In this document: piece after piece, positions 1 through 4,578 of the stretch | Numbering within the stretch: the stretch's first letter is position 1 | Layout: each line of letters starts with the position of its first letter | Source: Verrucomicrobia bacterium UBA3214 | GTDB taxonomy: Bacteria; Verrucomicrobiota; Kiritimatiellia; RFP12; UBA1067 | Reading direction: 5' to 3' | DNA length: 5,378 bases | Assembly: GCA_002363575.1 (NCBI GenBank) | Contig: DEWI01000118.1 | Span: 497 to 5,874, forward strand | Made by a program: the position numbers and the translations under genes | Notes under the pieces: model-generated | Seen by the model: only the letters and a program-made list of their open reading frames with translations | What the model was told of the DNA's origin: nothing | The model's database searches: none

Positions 1-460
1 TATGTGCCACCCCTTCGGGGTTTGGGCGGGGTTTGCGCTTGCGGGCGGCGCGGGAATCGCGGGCGACAGCGAGCTTTTTCTCCGCTTCGCGGGATTCCTT
101 CGCCTTGATATATCTCGCGTAGCGGACGAGCTTTTCGAGAATCTCGATGATTTCGGAGCATTCGGCGTGCATAGTCGCGAATTCGCTTTTGGGCTTGATA
201 TAGCCTGCATCGATGAAAAGTTCGATCCAGTAGAGGCTTTCGCCTGCTTCGGCAAGCGCGATTGCGTGCTTGGAGATATAGTTGCCGCGCGTGAACACAT
301 AGCGTCCCTCGGCGAGATTCGCGCTGATGGAAGTTCCGCTGCGGAGGAATTGAGCCGCCAGCACGGACTCCTTCCTCTTGCGCAGATGGCGGGCGAGTTT
401 CACGACATGCAAGGCGAAGACCCGCGCCTTCTCCTTGAGAATTTCCGTGCGCTTTCGCAT
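1..460 (-). CDS. Four-helix bundle protein (23S rRNA intervening-sequence / S23 family), cut by left window edge
   Basis: From ATG 460 the minus-strand frame is open to the left edge, giving 153 residues without a stop. Residues 38-52 (FLRSGTSISANLAEG) and 60-82 (NYISKHAIALAEAGESLYWIELF) match the signature of the four helix bundle family first found encoded in 23S rRNA intervening sequences, where LRSGTSIxAN and a KxxxAxxEAxExxYWL-like helix are typical. Four helices span about 5-30, 34-52, 60-85 and 92-121. Family members are usually about 115-130 residues; here a Lys/Arg/Pro-rich tail (from about 120) runs on past the edge. The role of stand-alone members is unknown; the family fold is shared with Avd proteins of diversity-generating retroelements. 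No strong Shine-Dalgarno site precedes the start. It lies 76 bases downstream of miaA. Confidence 0.88.
   Translation of the reverse strand, partial: MRKRTEILKEKARVFALHVVKLARHLRKRKESVLAAQFLRSGTSISANLAEGRYVFTRGNYISKHAIALAEAGESLYWIELFIDAGYIKPKSEFATMHAECSEIIEILEKLVRYARYIKAKESREAEKKLAVARDSRAARKRKPRPNPEGVAH
9..21. repeat. Short perfect hairpin at the left edge
   Basis: ACCCC-TTC-GGGGT forms a 5-bp stem with a 3-base loop inside the 3' part of the four-helix bundle reading frame, where it encodes NPEGV on the minus strand. It may belong to a dispersed repeat that has become the gene's tail; the window ends before this can be judged. Confidence 0.4.
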
Positions 461-498
461 CGTTGCAAAATAATTCTGCTGGAAACGACGGCATATTG

Positions 499-512
499 CG
501 CCACCGGTGGCG
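499..512. repeat. Perfect 14-bp palindrome between miaA and the four-helix bundle gene
   Basis: CGCCACCGGTGGCG reads the same on both strands. It lies 25 bases past the miaA stop and 39 bases before the start of the next gene. It could be a dimeric protein-binding site or a short hairpin (5-bp stem, CCGG loop). No T-run follows, so a terminator is unlikely. Confidence 0.5.
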
Positions 513-536
513 AGGACGCGGCGCGGACGCGCGGCG

Positions 537-1223
537 TCAATCGCCGCAAGAGATCCGCCAAGGGCCGCGCTCGCGCCAGACGCGGCGCACGGCTTCCACC
601 GCAGGCTCTGCGTAGATGGGAGTGGACTGGTGCCGGAACCATGTATCCTGGCGCTTCGCGAGCTGGCACGTGCGCACGAGAATCTTTTCGCGCGTATCGC
701 CCTGGCGGTAGCCGATCGCCAGCGCCGCGGTCCTGCTCCATACAGGATACAGCGCATGCAGGCGGCGCTTCTCTTCCTCCAGGCCGGCCATGAACATCCC
801 GTCGAGGCGCGCGGCGATACGCGCGCGCACGAGCGCGCGATCTATCTTGAGAACGGGATATTCCGGCGGCGGCTTCGTCCAGGCGCGATCTAGTCCGCGA
901 AGGAGCGCGGAAAAGTACAGCCCCGTGCCGCCGACGACAATAACGGGCGTCTGCTCCGGGACGTCGCGTAGCCATGCGGCGGCCGCGCGCAGCCACGCGC
1001 CGGCGGAAAACTCCTCCGCCGGCGTGACGAGATTCACGCCGCCCATCCCGAATTCCGCAATCTCCTCTGGAGGCGGCTTGGCGGTCCCGATATCCATGCC
1101 CTTATAGACGAGCATGGAGTCCGCGCTGAGGATGCGCGCGCCGAACTCGCGCGCCAGCACTGCGGCAATCGCGCTCTTGCCGCTAGCCGTCGGCCCGGCC
1201 AGCAGGTATGCAAATCTTGCCAT
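537..1223 (-). CDS. miaA: tRNA dimethylallyltransferase, internally shortened
   Basis: Adds a dimethylallyl group to N6 of A37 next to the anticodon of tRNAs that read U-starting codons. There are 228 codons from ATG 1223 (229 from GTG 1226), against about 300-315 usual. Numbered from the GTG, the ATP/DMAPP-site P-loop is GPTASGKS (11-18), SADSMLVYKGMDIGTAK (34-50) holds the catalytic aspartate D36, VVGGTGLYFSALLRGL is at 97-112, and the C-terminal AIGYRQ (170-175) and LAKRQDTWFR (189-198) are kept. Between GL (112) and YPVLKI (123-128) the usual stretch with the DPxAAxxIxPNDxxRxxRALEV helix is missing, and the loop after AIGYRQ is also short. The HHLID motif reads GGVNLV. The frame is continuous, so this is deletion, not a frameshift. 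Activity is uncertain. The stop TGA is at 537-539. Confidence 0.9.
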   Translation of the reverse strand: MARFAYLLAGPTASGKSAIAAVLAREFGARILSADSMLVYKGMDIGTAKPPPEEIAEFGMGGVNLVTPAEEFSAGAWLRAAAAWLRDVPEQTPVIVVGGTGLYFSALLRGLDRAWTKPPPEYPVLKIDRALVRARIAARLDGMFMAGLEEEKRRLHALYPVWSRTAALAIGYRQGDTREKILVRTCQLAKRQDTWFRHQSTPIYAEPAVEAVRRVWRERGPWRISCGD

Positions 1224-1228
1224 CACGT

Positions 1229-1234
1229 CTCCTT
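1229..1234 (-). promoter_or_regulatory. Shine-Dalgarno site fixing the miaA start
   Basis: AAGGAG on the minus strand lies 5 bases before ATG at 1223 but only 2 bases before the in-frame GTG at 1226. The spacing favours ATG 1223 as the true start. Confidence 0.75.
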
Positions 1235-1335
1235 CTCATATTTGCGCCGCCGGGCGATCGCGCGGGCAAGAGCGCCGGGAACGCCGGTGGAATACGAAAT
1301 TCGCGGGCAGCCGGTGATATATCGCTCGCCCCTGG

Positions 1336-1362
1336 ACAGGATTCACAGGATTTACAGGATTC
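1336..1362 (-). repeat. Three tandem copies of a 9-bp unit (ACAGGATTY) in the pyrF-miaA gap
   Basis: ACAGGATTC (1336-1344), ACAGGATTT (1345-1353) and ACAGGATTC (1354-1362) stand head to tail. Read on the minus strand the unit is RAATCCTGT. It is AT-richer than its surroundings and lies in the 249-base non-coding gap (1224-1472) that also holds the hairpin after pyrF and the miaA ribosome binding site; I see no gene in that gap. From memory, ATCCTGT-type tandem units recur between genes in many unrelated bacterial genomes, sometimes near four-helix bundle or GxxExxY protein genes. That recollection is not verified here. Confidence 0.8.
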
Positions 1363-1451
1363 TGATAACGCGCAAACGATCAAGGAGATTCAACTATCCT
1401 GCCTGAAAACCAAAGCCAAGCACCACCCCGGATGGAGAAAGCGCATGGGCC

Positions 1452-1472
1452 GGCGCGCGGCGCGCGCGCGCC
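1452..1472 (-). terminator. Possible terminator-like GC hairpin abutting the pyrF stop
   Basis: Bases 1452-1459 pair with 1465-1472 in an 8-bp, all G/C stem around a 5-base loop, starting immediately after the pyrF TGA. Downstream on the minus strand there is only a short pyrimidine stretch (CTTTCTCC) about 15 bases later, not a clean T-run. It may end the glyS-to-pyrF transcript, since the longest gap of the window follows, but it is not a textbook intrinsic terminator. Confidence 0.35.
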
Positions 1473-2165
1473 TCAACCCATCTCCGCCAGCACGGCGCGC
1501 GCGGCGGCGCGCGGATCCGGCGCGGCGAGTATCGGCCTGCCCACGACGAGATGCGTGGCGCCGTCGCGCACGGCGTCCGCAGGCGTGGCGACGCGCTTCT
1601 GGTCGCCGACGGCGGCACCGGCCGGGCGCACCCCAGGCGTCACGAAAAGCGTGCCGCTGCGAAGCGCCGCGGAAAGCGCGCCTACTTCGCGAGGGCTGCA
1701 TACAAGGCCGTCCGCGCCGCTGGCGACGGCGAGGAAAGCGGCCGCGCGCACCTGGTCGGCGGGCGTGCGCATGGCGACACCGATGTCGCGCAAATCGCTC
1801 TCGTCCAGCGAAGTAAGGACAGTGACGGCGAGGATGCGCGGGGCGGAAGCGCCGAATTCGGCGGCGGCGCCGGCGGCGGCGCGAATCATCGCTCTTCCGC
1901 CGGATGCGTGGATCGTGAGGAGATCGACGCCGAGCTTGCCGGCGGAGCGGACGGCGCGTTCCACGGTGCGCGGGATGTCGTGGAATTTGAGGTCGAGAAA
2001 GACCTTCTTGCCGAGGCCCTTGACGGCGCGCACGACATCCGGCCCTTCCGCCGTGAAAAGCTCCATGCCGATCTTGTAGAATCCGACGGCATCGCCGATC
2101 GCGGCGATCTTGTCTTCGGCTTCCTTGCGCGTCTGGACATCGAGCGCTGCTATCAGTTCCGCCAT
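1473..2165 (-). CDS. pyrF: Orotidine 5'-phosphate decarboxylase
   Basis: Converts OMP to UMP with release of CO2, the last step of de novo pyrimidine synthesis, as a cytoplasmic TIM-barrel dimer. The 230 residues match the usual bacterial class. Visible active-site elements: D9 (AALDV), K31 (FYKIGMELF), the catalytic array D58-K60-D63 in FLDLKFHDIP, TIHASGG (84-90), TPGVRP (176-181) and the phosphate-binding VVGRPI (207-212). The start is ATG at 2165 with AAGGAG 8 bases upstream (2174-2179). The stop TGA at 1473-1475 directly adjoins a GC hairpin. It follows accA by 66 bases and is probably co-transcribed. No other pyrimidine genes are nearby, so the placement looks like general housekeeping clustering and not a pathway operon. 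Confidence 0.97.
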   Translation of the reverse strand: MAELIAALDVQTRKEAEDKIAAIGDAVGFYKIGMELFTAEGPDVVRAVKGLGKKVFLDLKFHDIPRTVERAVRSAGKLGVDLLTIHASGGRAMIRAAAGAAAEFGASAPRILAVTVLTSLDESDLRDIGVAMRTPADQVRAAAFLAVASGADGLVCSPREVGALSAALRSGTLFVTPGVRPAGAAVGDQKRVATPADAVRDGATHLVVGRPILAAPDPRAAARAVLAEMG

Positions 2166-2192
2166 ATCGAAAACTCCTTGTCCGTTTCGCGT

Positions 2193-2222
2193 GCGCGCCG
2201 CCCCGCCGCCCGGCGGGCGCGC
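2193..2222 (-). other. GC-rich inverted repeats between accA and pyrF
   Basis: Two overlapping foldings are possible: GCGCGCC (2193-2199) with GGCGCGC (2216-2222), and inside it CCCGCC (2202-2207) with GGCGGG (2212-2217) around a 4-base loop. No T-run follows in the direction of transcription. It lies between the accA stop and the pyrF ribosome binding site, so it might tune the ratio of the two messages or block 3' decay, but high GC alone could produce it. Confidence 0.3.
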
Positions 2223-2231
2223 GCAACGCCA

Positions 2232-3071
2232 TCAATAGAAATTGCCCATGGCGCGCAGCCGCGCGTAGCGCCGCGCGACAAGCTCGTCCGCGGCTATGGG
2301 CGCGAGTTCGGCGAGGGCCTTGACGATGGCGGCGCGCACGAGCGCGCACGCGGCGGCGCGGTCGTTCTGCGCCCCTCCCGGCGGCTCGGGGACGATTTCG
2401 TCGATCGCTCCGAGCTTCAACAGATCGGGAGCGGTGATTTTCAGCGCCTCTGCGGCTTCCGGGGCTTTCGAGCCGTCGCGCCAGAGAATGCCGGCGCACC
2501 CTTCAGGGGAGATCACCGAATACACGGCGTTCTCCAGCATCAGCACCTTGTCGCCCACGGCGATGGCGAGCGCGCCCCCGGAGCCGCCTTCGCCGGTCAC
2601 GACGACGATTACGGGCGTTTTCAGCGTCGAGAAGAACTCCAGGCTCTTGGCGATGGCCTCCGCCTGGCCGCGCTCCTCCGCCTCGCGCCCGGGATACGCG
2701 CCGGGCGTATCCACGAACGTGACGACAGGGTTGCCGAAGCGCTCGGCGAGCTTGGCAAGGCGCATCGCCTTGCGATAGCCGTCCGGATTGGCCATGCCGA
2801 AATTGGCGGCCATGTTTTCTTCGACGGTCTCGCCCTTGTTGTGGCCGAGGACAAGCACCGGCGTGCCATCCAGCGTGGCGAAGCCGCCCACGAGGCCGCG
2901 ATCGTCATTCACGAGGCGGTCGCCGTGCAACTCCTCGAAATCGTCGAAGATGTTCGCAATGAAGTCCCTGAGATGCGGCCTCTTCGCATCGCGCGCGAGC
3001 TTCACGCGCTCCATTGCGCAAGGCGCCTTGCGCTTCGCGGGGCCGGCTTTCTTCCTAACGACTTTCGCCAT
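2232..3071 (-). CDS. accA: Acetyl-CoA carboxylase carboxyltransferase subunit alpha, short N-terminus
   Basis: Partner of AccD in malonyl-CoA formation. It has 279 residues, against about 315-320 in typical AccA. The core is intact: KRPHLRDFI (30-38), ELHGDR (47-52), NFGMANPDGYRKA (90-102), DTPGAYPGREAEERGQ (121-136), GEGGSGGALAIAVGD (160-174) supplying the oxyanion loop, and SVISPEGCAGILW (185-197). The helical N-terminal segment usual in the family (about 50-70 residues before the ARxxxRP motif in E. coli) is absent, replaced by about 20 basic residues (MAKVVRKKAGPAKRK). Only 24 bases separate the start from the accD stop, so no hidden extension fits. ATG at 3071 has AGGAG with an 8-base spacer (3080-3084). 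Stop TGA at 2232-2234. I expect a working enzyme. Confidence 0.96.
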   Translation of the reverse strand: MAKVVRKKAGPAKRKAPCAMERVKLARDAKRPHLRDFIANIFDDFEELHGDRLVNDDRGLVGGFATLDGTPVLVLGHNKGETVEENMAANFGMANPDGYRKAMRLAKLAERFGNPVVTFVDTPGAYPGREAEERGQAEAIAKSLEFFSTLKTPVIVVVTGEGGSGGALAIAVGDKVLMLENAVYSVISPEGCAGILWRDGSKAPEAAEALKITAPDLLKLGAIDEIVPEPPGGAQNDRAAACALVRAAIVKALAELAPIAADELVARRYARLRAMGNFY

Positions 3072-3095
3072 GTCGAAAACTCCTGCTGCAAATTC

Positions 3096-3926
3096 CTAGA
3101 AATGCCAGAACGCGAGCATCTTGGCGATGAACGCCTTCATATCCTTGCGCTCGACGATCCTGTCGATGAACCCGTGCTTCTCCAGATACTCCGCAGACTG
3201 GAAATCCGCCGGCAGCTTCTGGTGGATGGTGTTCTCGATGACGCGGCGCCCGGCAAAGCCGATCAGCGCGCGCGGCTCGGTTATGTTGATGTCTCCGAGC
3301 ATCGCGTACGAAGCGCTCACGCCGCCCGTCGTGGGATCCGTGAGCACGGATATGAAAGGCAGGCCGGCCTCCTTGACGCGCGCGATCGCCGCGGACGTCT
3401 TGGCCATCTGCATGAGCGAGAGTATCCCCTCGTGCATGCGCGCGCCGCCCGACGCCGAGAAAATCACGAGCGGCCGGCGCTCGGCTATCGCCTGTTCGCA
3501 GGCGCGGGCGATCTTCTCGCCCGTGCCCGTGCCGAGGCTGCCGCCCATGAACGCGAAATCCATGACGCCGAGCATCGCGGCGTGGCCGCCGATTTTGCAC
3601 GTGCCCATGACGATGGACTCGCTCTCGCCGGTCTTCGCGATCGTCGCCTCGACTTTCGTCTTGTAGTCGCCCGTCGCGTCGTGGAACGCCAGATGGTCGG
3701 AATAGGAGACTTCGCGGAAGACTTCGGCGAACGTGCCCGCGTCGGCCGTCTGCGCGATGCGTTCGCGCGCGGTCAGGCGCCCGTGGTAGTTGCACTTCGG
3801 GCAGATGGCGTTGTTCGCCTTCCAAACGCTTTTCTCCATGTGACTGTAGCACTTCGGGCAGATCGCCCACAGCGCCTTCGCCGGCGGAATCTTCGGCTTC
3901 TCGTCTTTTCTTTCAAACCACCCCAT
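3096..3926 (-). CDS. accD: Acetyl-CoA carboxylase carboxyltransferase subunit beta
   Basis: The beta half of the carboxyltransferase that moves the carboxyl group from carboxybiotin to acetyl-CoA, making malonyl-CoA for fatty acid synthesis; it works as an alpha2beta2 complex with AccA. The 276 residues are the usual length for the family. The N-terminal zinc ribbon is complete: C23, C26, C42 and C45 (CPKC...CPKC). The crotonase-like core carries GVMDFAFMGGSLG (120-132), SGGARMHEG (159-167) with the oxyanion-type glycines, and DPTTGGVSAS (197-206). The start is ATG at 3926, preceded by AGGGAG with an 8-base spacer (3935-3940); the stop is TAG at 3096-3098. accA starts 24 bases after the stop, and the two subunits are needed in equal amounts, so they are surely co-transcribed. 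accB and accC (biotin carrier and biotin carboxylase) are not in the window. Confidence 0.97.
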   Translation of the reverse strand: MGWFERKDEKPKIPPAKALWAICPKCYSHMEKSVWKANNAICPKCNYHGRLTARERIAQTADAGTFAEVFREVSYSDHLAFHDATGDYKTKVEATIAKTGESESIVMGTCKIGGHAAMLGVMDFAFMGGSLGTGTGEKIARACEQAIAERRPLVIFSASGGARMHEGILSLMQMAKTSAAIARVKEAGLPFISVLTDPTTGGVSASYAMLGDINITEPRALIGFAGRRVIENTIHQKLPADFQSAEYLEKHGFIDRIVERKDMKAFIAKMLAFWHF

Positions 3927-3963
3927 GGCTTGTTCTCCCTGGTTGCGCAGCTTGCGTGGCGCC

Positions 3964-4524
3964 TCACGCCGGCATGAAGATTACTCCGTAGAGCGTGGCG
4001 GGCGCGTTGCCCGCCGCCTTCACCTTGTGCGTGACGACGCTGTTGTAGTAGGCGGTGTCGCCCGGTTTCAAAACGAACTTCTGCGGGCCGTACTCCAGCT
4101 CGATCTCGCCGCTCTGGCAGATGATGAACTCCTCGCCCTCGTGCGAAGACGCCGTGTCGTCGCCTTGCGCGGGGAACTCGTAGTAGAACGGCTCCATGTG
4201 GCGGTCGGGCTTGCCGAACGCGAGCGACCGGCAGACGAAGCCGCGCGAATGCACCGTATCGACGGGCGCGGTGGCCTCGTCGCCCCTGCGGGTGATCACG
4301 GGATCTGGCTTGAACTGGTCGTCCATGAACGTGCCGAGGCGCTGGCCGAGCGCGCGAGAGAGCTTGAGCAGCACGCTTATCGCGGGGATTACGTCGCCGC
4401 TCTCCACGGCTTCGATGACCTTCGCATCGACGCCGCTGGAAGCCGCCAGTTCTTCGACGGACTTGCCGAGATTTTCACGATACATGCGTATGCGCATGCC
4501 GACCTTGGATTCTGTGCTTTCCAT
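3964..4524 (-). CDS. XRE-family transcriptional regulator with C-terminal cupin sensor domain
   Basis: A 186-residue, probably DNA-binding, ligand-responsive regulator. Residues about 8-66 form an XRE/Cro-type helix-turn-helix (VGMRIRMYRE, then SVEELAASSGVDAKVIEAVESG and the VLLKLSRALG helix). Residues about 110-182 form a cupin_2 barrel. Cupin motif 1 is read at S126-x-H128-xxx-E132 followed by G139, and motif 2 at PGD (154-156) with H166. The first metal-binding histidine of the usual HxH is therefore serine here, so a metal site would rest on H128, E132 and H166. The family includes PuuR-like and other small-molecule-responsive repressors. The start is ATG at 4524, which has no clear Shine-Dalgarno site; Met10 (4497) with a weak AAGG before it is an alternative. 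It sits 37 bases upstream of accD, so lipid synthesis is a possible target, by position only. Stop TGA at 3964-3966. Confidence 0.88.
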   Translation of the reverse strand: MESTESKVGMRIRMYRENLGKSVEELAASSGVDAKVIEAVESGDVIPAISVLLKLSRALGQRLGTFMDDQFKPDPVITRRGDEATAPVDTVHSRGFVCRSLAFGKPDRHMEPFYYEFPAQGDDTASSHEGEEFIICQSGEIELEYGPQKFVLKPGDTAYYNSVVTHKVKAAGNAPATLYGVIFMPA

Positions 4525-4531
4525 GATATTT

Positions 4532-4546
4532 CGGATTTGTGCGGAT
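4532..4546 (-). promoter_or_regulatory. Possible operator: two CGGAT direct repeats 10 bp apart before the regulator gene
   Basis: On the plus strand CGGAT occurs at 4532-4536 and 4542-4546, exactly 10 bp apart (one helical turn), with AT-rich flanks (GATATTT on one side, ATATAT on the other) in otherwise GC-rich sequence. It lies 8-22 bases upstream of the XRE-cupin start codon, where a Shine-Dalgarno site would be expected; none is visible there. The location would suit autoregulation by the downstream DNA-binding protein. That role is inference; no binding consensus is known to me for this protein. Confidence 0.25.
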
Positions 4547-4561
4547 ATATACCGGGCGTCT

Positions 4562-4576
4562 CGCGCCGGCGGCGCG
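4562..4576 (-). other. GC-rich hairpin directly after glyS stop
   Basis: CGCGCC and GGCGCG form a perfect 6-bp stem with a 3-base loop, two bases past the glyS stop codon. No T-run follows on the minus strand, so it is not a standard intrinsic terminator. It could protect a transcript end or attenuate read-through, or be a chance product of high GC. Confidence 0.35.
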
Positions 4577-4578
4577 GA

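Noticed and set aside
2..793. A 263-codon plus-strand frame over the left edge
   Set aside because: It is opposite the four-helix bundle gene and the end of miaA, both of which show clear family motifs on the minus strand; the translation becomes Arg-rich and resembles nothing known to me.
537..1223. miaA as a frameshifted pseudogene
   Set aside because: A single continuous frame contains both the N-terminal and the C-terminal family motifs, with a good Shine-Dalgarno site, so the shortening is an in-frame loss.
1336..1362. Tandem repeat as a CRISPR array
   Set aside because: The units are 9 bases and contiguous with no spacers, and there are no cas genes.
1183..1383. A 66-codon minus-strand frame with a Cys-rich SESCKSCESCPG stretch ahead of miaA
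   Set aside because: It starts with TTG without a ribosome binding site, overlaps miaA out of frame, and its cysteine pattern comes from reading the 9-bp tandem repeat in another frame.
1365..1393. Possible sigma70 promoter for miaA (TTGAAT, 17-base spacer, CGTTAT on the minus strand)
   Set aside because: The -35 matches 4 of 6 and the -10 only 3 of 6 consensus positions, too weak to annotate.
1551..3977. An 808-codon open frame on the plus strand across pyrF, accA and accD
   Set aside because: It is exactly antisense to three clearly recognised genes, has low-complexity Arg/Ala/Gly/His-rich translation and no recognisable domain. Long antisense frames are expected opposite GC-rich codons.
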